DNA from: Spinacia oleracea
Taxonomy: Eukaryota > Streptophyta > Magnoliopsida > Caryophyllales > Amaranthaceae
Reading direction: 5' to 3'
Length of the DNA stretch: 64,000 bases
Assembly (NCBI RefSeq): GCF_020520425.1
Contig: NC_079488.1
Span: 1,589,747-1,653,746, forward strand
Part shown: positions 46,001 to 56,850 of the stretch, piece after piece
Numbering within the stretch: position 1 is the stretch's first letter
Layout: each line of letters opens with the position of its first letter
Program-made: the position numbers and the translations under genes
The notes under the pieces: generated by a model
The model's input: only the letters and a program-made list of their open reading frames with translations
What the model was told of the DNA's origin: nothing
The model's database searches: none

Positions 46001-46842
46001 CATTATTTATTTTATGATTAATGATTATACCCCATCTAAGTCATTTTCGTCTCTGACTTTGTGGACCGCCTCTTGGAACTTGGCCACTTGGGAGAGGTTG
46101 TGGGGACAGGGGAGTCGGAAGGTGGATGGATAAGGAAAATATACGCTCGTAAGAAATATAGTCGCTTACTTTCTACGTTTTTTTTACTTGCACAAGTTAG
46201 ATTGGATACAAAGAATAAGAAAAAGTGTAAATATCACCAACAAAATAGAGCGAAAATGTTATGTAACAAATGGTAAATGTGAAAATGTGGGAGTATAATT
46301 TCTCATCTGTTTCTTACAAAAGAAAGTTGAGTACACATTTGTAAGAGTGAGAGTCGGGTTATAACCTGATGATCTCTTTCAGAAGAAAAAAGGACCGAGA
46401 CAAACTACTTATTGTCTCTTAGGTAGGTTTTATTGTTTTTTTTTTTTGACATTTTTATAGTACGTAGATTAGTGTCATTTGCTCATATGTATTGCAAATG
46501 AATAAATTTCCAAAGGAATTTGTATCAATTTAAATATTATGTTATTTATTAATTTATTCAACTCAAGTATGGAGTCATATTTGTTGGATATTTTAATAGA
46601 ACAATGCAATAACATCACATAAACTCCTTAATCCCTACACTCAGCTCTTATTGTTCATTTATTTAATTTCCAGCCCTTGCAATGCACGATCTTAAAATCG
46701 AGTGTACACTTATTTTGCATAATTGAGAAGAAGTAGCTACACATAACCCTTAGTTCATATTCTACTTTCTTTTTTTTTTGTAACGGGTCAGGCCGGGCCT
46801 TGCCTCGGGTGGCCCAGCCCATGGCCATCTTTACATATTCCC
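46001..46842. other. Spacer between chitinases B and C
   Basis: Mostly AT-rich. A GCCCTTGCAATGCACG piece near 46672-46687 resembles a Helitron 3' hairpin, and the GGGTCAGGCCGGGCC block at 46786-46800 resembles repeat debris. No gene recognised. Confidence 0.45.
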
Positions 46843-48468
46843 TTAGCAAGAAAGGTTATCCCCGGGTGAAACACCAAGCTGATTACAGTAACTTTTATAG
46901 TAATTAATACGAGCATTTACAGCAGCTGTGTTTCCACCACCACATTCGATTCCATTGATAGCTCGAATGGTAGCACCAAAACCTTGGTTAATCTTAGAAT
47001 GAACATTGTTCATCCAAAACCAGAATCCTGTTTTGAATGCAACAACAGCATCATTTGCAACTGTTTCTGGTGCATTTAAACCGTCAAATCCAATGCTTTT
47101 ACCAGCTGGTATGTAGTTGTAATTCCATGATATTTGAATTGGTCCTCTGCCATAGTATTGCTTGCTTGGATTACATGGATATTGTGCACTCGGTTGACAG
47201 TATGCTGATTTCATAATCTCCTCTTTATAGCAAAAGTCTGCAACATCGAAACAAGTTTCATGTCAATATTAAACATTGATTCATAACACTAACTTCGGCT
47301 ATGTTAATTGGTAGGGTGTAAAACGTTTTCATGGAAAACAATTTTCTCCTTTTCAATCATTTTACGTTGTTTGGTTTGAGAACACTACAAAAAGTTGATG
47401 GAAATCCCGTCGCTAAGGCCAATAGTGGTGGGATTTCTTGTATCGAACCCGTAATAAGAGAGCGCCGTCATTGATGGAAAATCTCATCGTTAGCCTGTCG
47501 TAAAAAGCATTTGCAACTGTTGTTCCCGTCCTTATTTGGTTTTTAGCTCTGTCGCTACAAACTTTTTTGACGGGATCTATCGTTATTTGGTTGTCATAAT
47601 GAAGCAAATTCTTGTAGCACAAGGATGAAAAATAATTTTACATAACTATATGGAAATGAGTAAGGGCACTTTTCCAACTTTCCTCCTTACCTCCATCTTC
47701 CTTCTTCCCATCAATCTTCACTCATCTTCTCCTGTTTTTTACTATTTCTATTAATATTCTTATAACGAACCAAATAAAGGAAAACTAGTTTGAAATCATT
47801 AATTTTTTCTTGAAAACGTTTTAGACACATTAAACGGAGCATTAGTGACTAAAGGCAGAGTAACGACGAGATTTTTCATCAAGTAGGGCGGGGAAAACAT
47901 ACTATTGATCTTTTAGCGACGGGATTTCCCGTCGTTAATTGAACAATTTCTTGTAGTGATATCAATATAATGTTGAGAATTATAAACATTGATTCATAAC
48001 ACTGACTTATTATTAAATATTAATTAGTGACTTACGTCCAGTTTCATGGGTGTAATGAGCAAACATAGCAGCAACTTCACGCTTAGTAACATCAGCAGAT
48101 CCACCAGTACCGAACTGAGGATAACTATTTAGAGCATTCAAGAAAGCAGACCTTGTGTAGAAGTTTTTACCAGCACAGTTTGATGCTGCTTGGTTAACAA
48201 TCCCATTAAAGAACGACTCTGTCACCAAACTCGACACCGAACCACCACCACCACCACCACCACTTGGGGTGGTAGGAGTTGAACCAGAAGTGCAAGGGCC
48301 TTGTTTGCACCCTTCACCGCAGTATTCAGCTGTTTTACCGCAGTAACCAAATTTACTGCAGCAGAAACCAGAGGCACAACCACAGTTTTGAGCTGTAACT
48401 AATAAGGTGGTTGACATACAAGCAACCGCCACCACGAGAATGGCCAAGATTGGTCCAAGGGTGCTCAT
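46843..48468 (-). CDS. Class IV chitinase C (GH19 with hevein domain)
   Basis: Two exons, 48036-48468 and 46843-47237, joined frame 275 codons. Signal peptide (MSTLGPILAILVVAVACM... to about residue 27), hevein domain from QNCGC to GPC with eight Cys, a short Gly-rich linker (seven Gly), then the GH19 domain with HETG, HFCYKEE and the C-terminal NLSC shared with A and B. It is more diverged than A and B are from each other, so it is the older member of the cluster. The intron (47238-48035) is enlarged by a CACTA-like element. The same secreted antifungal chitinase role is expected. Confidence 0.94.
47383..47958. mobile_element. CACTA-like non-autonomous element in the intron of chitinase C
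   Basis: Ends CACTACAAAAAGTTGATGG and the inverted complement of AATTTCTTGTAGTG. Subterminal GAAATCCCGTCGC and GCGACGGGATTTCCCGTCG motifs occur near both ends. 576 bp, no transposase. The 3-base flanks (GAA, ATA) do not match, so the target-site duplication is not confirmed. Confidence 0.7.
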
Positions 48469-49178
48469 TTTTAAGTTAGCCTTAATTGTTGTATGGAGTT
48501 ATTGTGTAAAATATTTTATGGAATGAGGAAACTAGACAGAGGATATGTGGGTTTATATAAGAAATTTGAGAGTGAGCAAAGCAAGTTCAACCTACTAGCT
48601 TGACAACTAGCTAGGTTAGAGCATCTCCGATGGCTATCTAATTGTTAACAGCTTGTCATGTCAGTATGTCACGTCAGATTTCAATCTACTTTTTTTCTTG
48701 CTAGTTTATACCCAAATGATTAACTACTACTCGTAGCTTGGACTAATAATGTATTGGCCTAATAGTTAAGGTTTATTCTGTTCGACTTATTTTTACTTAT
48801 TTCAGACAAAATAAGTTCAGATAATATAAGTTCAGCAAAATTTTTTAGATATTTTCACACACAAATAAATTTATTTCAGACAAAATAAATTCAGTTAATA
48901 AAATAAAATAATAACTACTAGCTTGGATGCTTATTTAACGGCTTTCACTTCTCATGTTGCCAATCACCAACTTTTTAAATTTCATTTTATTTATTTTTTC
49001 CTCCGTTTTGCCAACATCTTTGTATAGCAAATTAGTTTGACAATGCTAATTTGTTTGGCCAAACTCAGTCCTCATTTCAATTCCAATGATCAAGCTAGCT
49101 AGTAGCTTGACACGTCTAAAAATATACTCGTAATATATTAGTTTTTTTTTGTTTAGTAAACCTAAATAACATCAAATA
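48469..49178. other. Promoter region of chitinase C and AT-rich spacer
   Basis: A minus-strand TATATAAA box at 48552-48559 lies 84 bases upstream of the ATG. Further out, repeats of ACAAAATAAGTTCAG type at 48780-48910 look like an eroded MITE. No gene recognised. Confidence 0.5.
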
Positions 49179-49713
49179 CTTCATCCGTTTCAAAAAAAAA
49201 ACTGCAACATTATGACTAACACGTTTGTCATGATACAACTTTGACCATAATAATCTCTACTTATCTTTTTCTAAAAAAATCTTAAAATTTAATATTATGA
49301 AAGCACATAATGAAATCAATTCAACTACTACCTCCGTTCCTAAAAGTTCTTTACGCTTTCCGTTTTAGTCCGTTCCTGAAAGTTCTTTACACTTCTACTT
49401 TATTCCATTTTTACTCTTATTTGGCCCACCATAACTTACCCACTCACAATACTTTAATATTAGTTTCCACCCACTCACATTGGTGGACAATTTATAGCCA
49501 CTCATTTTCCATTTGTTACCCCACCATCACATGTTCACCAAAATTCCTTATTTACCGTGCAAATAGTAACCGTAAAGATCATTTAGGAACGGAGGTGGTA
49601 TGTTTTACTTGATAACATTTGCATTTAATAAATTAGTATTAATATATAGTCAAAGTTCAAATATGAATAGTAATAAAACTAAATGTGTTGCAATTTTTAT
49701 AAAACGGATGAAA
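49179..49713. mobile_element. MITE interrupted by a second MITE
   Basis: Ends CTTCATCCGTTTCAAAA and TTTATAAAACGGATGAAA, flanked by TA. Near its middle sits another element (49328-49598). Stowaway-type ends. Confidence 0.65.
49328..49598. mobile_element. Nested Stowaway-like MITE
   Basis: Ends CTACCTCCGTTCCTAAAAG and TTTAGGAACGGAGGTGG, flanked by TA on both sides. An internal GTCCGTTCCTGAAAGTTCTT repeat of the left end is present. 271 bp. Confidence 0.8.
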
Positions 49714-49879
49714 TATATAGTAGTAATAATACTTCGTATATAACCTAGGGATAAGTATAAATCAGTCATAAAAAAATAAAAATAAAAATGGTCTTACTTC
49801 ATTATTTAAGATAGCCGGCTTTTTAATTTTCATAATGTAGCTAGAAGCATTAAGTTGGAAAAGGCTACATGTACACCTA

Positions 49880-50004
49880 GTGTACAGGGAAATGATAAAT
49901 CCAAGAAAGAATTTTACTTCATCCAAGGAAATCAACTTTAAAATAATGTGGATTTCCTTGGAAGAAGTAAAATTTTCCTTGGATTTATCACTTCCCTAGT
50001 GTAC
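49880..50004. repeat. Foldback (near-perfect hairpin) element
   Basis: Left arm 49880-49933 (GTGTACAGGGAAATGATAAA...) and right arm 49951-50004 are inverted complements with a loop of under 20 bases. It is probably a foldback MITE. Confidence 0.75.
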
Positions 50005-50448
50005 AAGATTCTCATGTACACCACCATTAATTTGTTGACACATCATCAAATCCACTAAAAAATGAAAATGAAAGACAATAAATATTCATTTCAACCAATA
50101 AAAAAGCATGGTGTACAAGATATTTTGTACACTAGAAGCATGTAGTAGAATCCCATTAAGTTACCACTAAACAATTGTTAGTTTTTCCGTTTTCTTATTT
50201 CTTATCCAAGACATCCCACTTGTTGAATAAACTAAAGTTTTTTAAGGACAAATAATAAAGTTAGATATACTACAAAGTCTACAGTTAGGTTGTTGATAAT
50301 AAGTACAGTATATGTGCAAGTCTACAATCGCTTGATTGCTTGACTTTTATGTTCAACACAGTACCCGAATCCTTGCGGAAAAAAATAAAGAAGTACCCTA
50401 ACAATTTTTAATACTTCTATATATTTTTGTGAAGCCTAAAAAAATATA
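50005..50448. other. AT-rich spacer
   Basis: Contains a second GTGTACAAGATATTTTGTACAC palindrome around 50110-50132. Nothing else recognised. Confidence 0.4.
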
Positions 50449-50801
50449 CTCCCTCCGTTCCTAAATACGTGTTCAGTTCCCATAAATAGCGTTCCCTTAT
50501 AAGTGTTCAGTTTTCATTTTTAGACATACACTTTTCTCACTTTTCCATACACTTTTCCCACTTTTCCACACATTTTTCCCACTTTTATATAAATCATTAT
50601 TATTTTTTCTTACACATTCTACACTTTTACCACTTTTCAATCACCACATCCACTTTTATATATACTTTATTAATAAACAATTATCTACTTTTTCCTTTCC
50701 AAAAAAAAAACATTCACAATCATTACCTCTTACACACCATTCAATTTTATTAATTACCGTGTAAATGTCCAAAGTGGACACGTATTTAGGAACGGAGGGA
50801 G
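50449..50801. mobile_element. Stowaway MITE
   Basis: Ends CTCCCTCCGTTCCTAAATAC and GTATTTAGGAACGGAGGGAG, flanked by TA on both sides. It contains repeats of TTTTCCCACTTTT type. 353 bp. Confidence 0.88.
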
Positions 50802-50861
50802 TACTACGTACTACTATGTAGTAAATCATGAGCACCAAATAGTTGAAGAAACTTAAGATAC

Positions 50862-51060
50862 ATGGCATAATATGGATCATACACGTACATATGGCTGATA
50901 TGATATGATGTATTACCGTAGCTCTATTTTGTTCAACTGAATTTGATTGCAATTAACTTAATGGCATAATATGTGAGCATGCACGTACATATGGTTGATA
51001 TGATATGATGTATTACCATAGCTCTATTTTGTTCAACTGGATTTGATTGCAATTAACTTA
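50862..51060. repeat. Tandem duplication, about 100 bp unit
   Basis: ATGGCATAATATG... to ...GATTGCAATTAACTTA occurs at 50862-50960 and again at 50961-51060, with few differences. Non-coding. The remaining bases to 51310 are AT-rich without a gene. Confidence 0.88.
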
Positions 51061-51310
51061 ACTGGACTTAATTATATAAATTTATGTTTGCTACTTACTT
51101 GTATGTTAAATTGTCTAGAAAAAATAAAAACTTATGTTCCTGAATCAAGCTCATTTGAATTTATCTAAACTTATATTAACCTATGTGAAATTATTTTTGT
51201 TGTATTAAGTTAAAATAAGTTGAATCAAATGGAATTTGCATATGCTAAATGAAATTGCTTGATGCCAATCTCAATTGTGGAAAGTTATGGTTGGAAACCA
51301 TTCAATGTAT

Positions 51311-52740
51311 TGAAGGAAATAGTGCCCTTGGTCCAAGTATGCATATAATATTAAGTCTAATAAATGCGGTTCAGTATTAATTAACAAGTTAATAATTCAG
51401 TGAGATCAAGTGAGCTAAATGCCTGACTAGAGGCCGCTTCAGTTCAAGTGGAATTAATTATATTAATCCACAGCTTACTCTTGACTGAACCCGTAGGGTC
51501 ACACAAATAGTACGTAAACGGATCAAGCATTTAATGGCATTAAATACTGCATCTATGGATATTCGGAATCGACGGATCTTGGTTTCAGTGGGAGCTGAGA
51601 TCGTCACAGGCAAGAAATGAATACTCCGGAAACGATGATATTGCCGGAAACGGAAATATGGATCGTATCGGAAATATAAATATTATCCAAGTCGTAGATG
51701 TTGCCGGAAACGGAAACATGGTACGTATCGGAAAATATTATCGGAAATGGAAATATTGCCGGAATCGGAAATATTGCCGGAAACGGAAATATTGTCAGAA
51801 TCGGAAATATTATCGGAATCGGAAAATAATTCCGGAAACGGAAATATTAAATATTTGTTCGAAACGGAAATTAATTCCGGAATCGAAAATATTAAATATT
51901 GTTCGTATCCGAAATGAATTCCGGAATCGGGAATTTAATCGGAAGCGTATCGTACGAATTAGCATCGGACGAGGCCTGCCAGACGAAGGCCCAGCACGAA
52001 GTCGGGCCATCGCCCAGCAAGCCAAGCGCGCCACACGAACAGCCAAGGCCACGCCAGGCCCAACGCAAGGCCATGCCCAGCAGGCCGTGGCAGCGCGCGC
52101 AGCTGCGAGCAGTGGGCTGCGAGCATTGCTGCTGCTCGCGTGGGCTTGTAGCTCGCGTGGGCCGAGCGGCCGTGTGGGCTGTGCGCGGGCATGGCCTGCA
52201 CGCTTGCGGGTCATGCTCCTGTAGAGTTTGTGTTCACATACGAAACCTATAGAGTATAGGATTTGTTTAATGATTAAATTCCTAATCCTAAAAGATAAAT
52301 TAATTAAATAAGAATTCTATTAGGATTCTAATTTAATTAATTCGTATCCTAGTAGGATTCGATTACTTATTCCATAGCCTATAAATATGAGTTAAGGGCT
52401 CATAATTTATATAGAATATTCAAGTATTAAAAGTGATTTTTGAGAGCAAAATTCAGTCACATAATTGCCTACAAATAGCCGAAAATTCCAAGTACCTTAA
52501 GGGCGATTCTAGTTGATCAAGCTTAAGGCGGATCCGGACGTGCTGTGGACTATCTACGGAGGGACGACACTTGGAGTCCTAAAGACTTGTTCTTGTTCGG
52601 TTCGGGCGCAGTTAAGGAGGGCACGCAACAAAGTGTATGCATCTAAACTATGCTAAATGATTATGTGTAAATAATATGCTTTCCTGACTTTATGGTTTTC
52701 CGCATGATTTATGTTTTGTCATATGAATCATAACCTAACA
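51311..52740 (+). repeat. 5' LTR of element 4
   Basis: 1430 bp with TGAAGG/AACA ends, a CGGAA-rich array at about 51640-51950, a GC-rich tract at 51960-52210 and a likely TATA box (TATAAATA) at 52380-52387. Confidence 0.93.
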
Positions 52741-52741
52741 G

Positions 52742-52755
52742 TGGTAACACGAGCC
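52742..52755 (+). other. Primer binding site (element 4)
   Basis: TGGTAACACGAGCC after the LTR. It differs by one base from the TGGTATCACGAGCC of elements 1-3, so it is a weaker match to initiator tRNA-Met. Confidence 0.7.
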
Positions 52756-54312
52756 TCTTATTATTTTCATAATCTAAATTGCATAAACATGGTTAAATTT
52801 CACAAATTTGCAAGGAATTAAAAGGGGTGATTAATTTTCGTAATTGTTAATTAATTGCAAATTGTGTTTATTTAATTATATGTACGCAGTTTTTCGGCAG
52901 TTTCTTCGTTACTCATCCAAATCGAGTGACTTTTGTGTCAATTCCGCATGTAAAAGGCATTCTAAATTTTTGACAAAAAAAATACTTTTCAGCCGAACCC
53001 AGAATTCCCAAATTCGAAGCCTAACTATGACTTTTCGGAGGTTTTAGTTTTTCGAACGCAAAAGTTTGTAAATTTAAGATGTTAAATTAAATATTTGCGA
53101 TTCTTGTTGATAAATCTTGAATTTTTGATTGACCTACAGTATATGTTTAACAAGTTTGAATGCCTAGCCTTGTTAATTATACAACCTAATCTGTAATTAT
53201 GATTAATTTGTTGAAATTCGAATAATTTAGAATTAATTTGATTTTCATAATTAATTAATAGTTTAATTAGGTATCTATGATTAAAATCCACCATAAAAAT
53301 TGTTAATTTATGTTAAAATTTTAATTTTTATGACCTAGATTTGAATCCATGTTAATCGGAAATTAATTGATTAATAAATTTTCGATTTTTCGCCCTAAAA
53401 TTATGAAATTAATATGTTTTATTAATTTGTCATTAATTTTGAATTAAAAATTTTAAATTTTATAAAAACGCTCATTAATGTTGCACGCACAAAGCAATTG
53501 GAAGCTACGTGTTACCCTTAAGGGGTGTTGTATAGTGCGGGCACGCGACGACGAGCAAGGGAGCTCGTCGCCCGTGCGGTACGAATGCAGCGAGCAACAT
53601 AGCGCATGGCGCGCGCACGAGGCAAGGGAGCCTGTGCGTGTGTGTCGTGTGTGCTATGCGATGGGCGAGGGCGACGATGCAAGGCACGAGCGACGAGCAA
53701 GACGCGTGTGGGCAGCGATGCTGCCGCGCCACAGCGCGCCTGGCTCGCCCAGCAAGCAAGCAGAACGCGCGAGCAGGGAGCGATCCCTCGCTCGGCGCGC
53801 GCTGGCCTGCGCAGCAACACGCGACACAGCACAAGGCTGCGCGCAGCGTGGCCAGCAATGGCTCCGTGTGCGTGTGGCGTGTGGCTGCCTGTGGCGTGTG
53901 GCTGTGTGTGCCTTGTGCAACGATCGATCGAGCGGGGCGCGCTGCCTCGTGGCTTGATGGGGCTTGGGCGTAAGCCCAAGTGCCTCGTCTTGCGACGATT
54001 GGTACGTTTTGATTTTAATTTTGAATTTTCAGTTCGGAAATAATTTTAATTAACTTTAAAATTGATAATTTAAATTGTTTTCTTGGAGTTTAATTTTGAA
54101 TATTATAATTATTATAAATGTTATTTTATACTAATTATTTTACTAAAATTAAATCCTTGAATTAATTTAAATTCATTTAATTCAACTGAAAATAAATTAA
54201 ATAAATGGATTCGATTATAATTTTATATGAGCTTTAAATTTTAATTAAACTTGTATGTTTCCGGTTAGACTAGAAATACATTTTTATGTTTAAAATTAGT
54301 AAAGCATATAAA
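52756..54312 (+). other. Leader of element 4, first part
   Basis: AT-rich leader with a GC-rich island (53500-54000) of different repeat content from elements 1-3. Overlapping ORFs through the island are composition artefacts. Confidence 0.65.
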
Positions 54313-55674
54313 TGAAGGAAATAATGCCCTTGGTCCAAGTATGTATTCTATGTTAAGTCTAATAAATACGGTTCAGTATTATTTAACAAGTTAATAATTC
54401 AGTGAGATCAAGTGAGCTGAATGCCTAGCTAGAGGCCGCTTCAGTTCAAGTGGAATTAATGATATTAATCCACAGCTTACTCTTGACTGAACCCGTAGGG
54501 TCACACAAATAGTACGTAAACGGATCAAGTATTTAATGACATTAAATACTCTATCTATGGATATTCGGAATCGACGGATCTTGGTTTCAGTGGGAGCTGA
54601 GATCGTCACAAGCAAGAAATGAATACTCCGGAAACGATGATATTGCCGGAAACGGAAATATGGATCGTATCGGAAATATAAATATTATCCAAGTCGTAGA
54701 TGTTGCCGGAAACGGAAACATGGTACGTATCGGAAAATATTATCGGAAATGGAAATATTGCCGGAATCGGAAATATTGCCGGAAACGGAAATATTGTCAG
54801 AATCGGAAATATTATCGGAATCGGAAAATAATTCCGGAAACGGAAATATTAAATATTTGTTCGAAACGGAAATTAATTCCGGAATCGGAAATATTAAATA
54901 TTGTTCGTATCGGAAATGAATTCCGGAATCGAGAATTTAATCGGAAGCGTATCGTACGAATTAGCATCGGACGAGGGCCCGCTAGACGAAGGCCCAGCAC
55001 GAAGCCAGGCCATCGCCCAGCGAGCCGCACGCACCAACGCACGCCTCGACCAGGCCCAGCGCAAGGCCAGGCCCAGCCAAGGGCGCGCGCGCGAGAGCAC
55101 ATCAGCGTGGGCTGTGCGCCTGTCATGGGCCGCAAGGCTTGCGCGGGTGCACGGCTCGTGCAATGCTTGTGCGGGAAATCCTAATCCTATTAGGATTTGT
55201 GCAAAGATTAAATCCTAATCCTATTAGATTGGTTTTGTTATTTAGAGTCCTAATAAAGTTCTAACTAGCAAATCCACATCCTAGTAGGATTACAATTCCT
55301 TTTCCATACTCCTATAAATAGGTGCCTAGGGTCACAATTTATGGGTACGATTGAAGTATTCAAAGGGTAAGTTTTTGAAATAAAAATCAGCCATACACTT
55401 ACAAACACTAGCCGGAATTCCTAAGCACCTTAAGGGCGATTCTAGTTGGTCTAACTTGAGGCGGATCCGGACGTACTGTGGACTATCTACGGAGGGACGA
55501 CATTTGGAGTCCTAAAGACTTGTTCTTGTTCGGTTCGGGCGCAGCTAGGGAAGGCACGCTACAACATGTATGCATCTATTCTATGCTAATTGATTATGTG
55601 TAAATAATATGCTTTCCTGGCTATATGGTTTTTCCGCATGATTTATGAATTGTTATATGTATCATAACCTAACA
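54313..55674 (+). repeat. Solo LTR nested in the element 4 leader
   Basis: 1362 bp with complete TG/CA ends and no adjacent internal sequence. It is flanked by ATAAA duplications at 54308-54312 and 55675-55679, and the leader of element 4 continues across it. This is the product expected from recombination between the LTRs of a former full insertion. Confidence 0.92.
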
Positions 55675-55679
55675 ATAAA

Positions 55680-56850
55680 GTTATTGGTTTAAGTGGGAGC
55701 AATTTTAGTCATAAACTCTTGATTAGGTCTACAAATCCCTTAAGGTTAAACAACTTGATTAGAATTAATAAGGACTGAATAATTGGTAGATTATTGGTGC
55801 CCTTAATTAATTGCTGCAAATATTTATGTGATGCATAACGTGTTTTACTAACCAGCTATGTGGGCCATTCATGATAATGAATGGGTGAATAGTATATATT
55901 GTATATGTACTGTTTTGCAGGTTATGAAGTGACTAGTATGGCCCAAATAGGATATAAAATATGGCCTGCGTACCATTAATTTGAATGTAATTGGTCTAAA
56001 GTACCAAAATTGTTTTTCAATTCAAATATGGTCTGCGTACCATCAAATAGTTGTAATTAGTTTAATTATAGCTTATCCTATTTGAAGAAAATGGCGCCTC
56101 CCACGGAGATTTTCAAGACGGAGTTTGAAGTTGAAGCTTCAAGATGAAGTCGGGCCATACTAGATCACATTTATCTTATGCCTGTTTTAAGTTATTTATT
56201 GCTTTTAAATATGTCTTAAATATGCATGAGATCAAAGCTTGATTATGTTGCATGATTAAGGATTTTAGTTCACTTAAAATCTAACCAACATAGTAAGAGC
56301 CTTAAGTTCCAAACTTAAAAATTGAGTTAAAAGGTGCCATGCCAAAATAACACTTACTTGGATATCCTTTCTTCATCCATCTTAGTAATAGTTTTCCGCC
56401 ATAGCGAGGTGTTACTTATCGATACTAAAGGGGTAAGGTACACAAATAATTGTGAGTACATGTTAGTTTTGGTGAAACTCAACGATATAAGTAAGGAGTC
56501 CTTTTATGTCGTGGCAAATTCGATAGGTTTTCCTAATAAGTTCTTAGACGTACCTATCAACCAAGAGTAGTTTCTAGACTATTAGCAAAAGGCTTTTGCT
56601 TACCTAAAATATTTTAGAATTGAGTCAAGCATAATGTGCTTAATTCTTCAATGATTTTAGGGTCTTGGAATCATTTTATTCACACCTGCCGGAACAATAA
56701 ATTCGAATAAAATGCCAATAACTTGTTTGAATTGCATGATTGCTTTAATTTTCAGGTTATTATTCATGATAAATGTTTAAACTTAGCATGCTTCAATGTA
56801 TGTTTTAATTATTGTTTATAATTAAATATCTTGCACTGCAGTAAATCCTT
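55680..56850 (+). other. Leader of element 4, second part
   Basis: Resumes the leader with GGTTTAAGTGGGAGC and the ATGGTCTGCGTACCAT repeats. It has the sense-strand open segment ending FLDVPINQE (within 56334-56570, whose first codon is GTG). Confidence 0.65.

Noticed and set aside
56334..56570. 78-codon leader ORF as a conventional gene
   Set aside because: Its first codon is GTG, which is not a normal plant start. Kept only as a conserved open segment.
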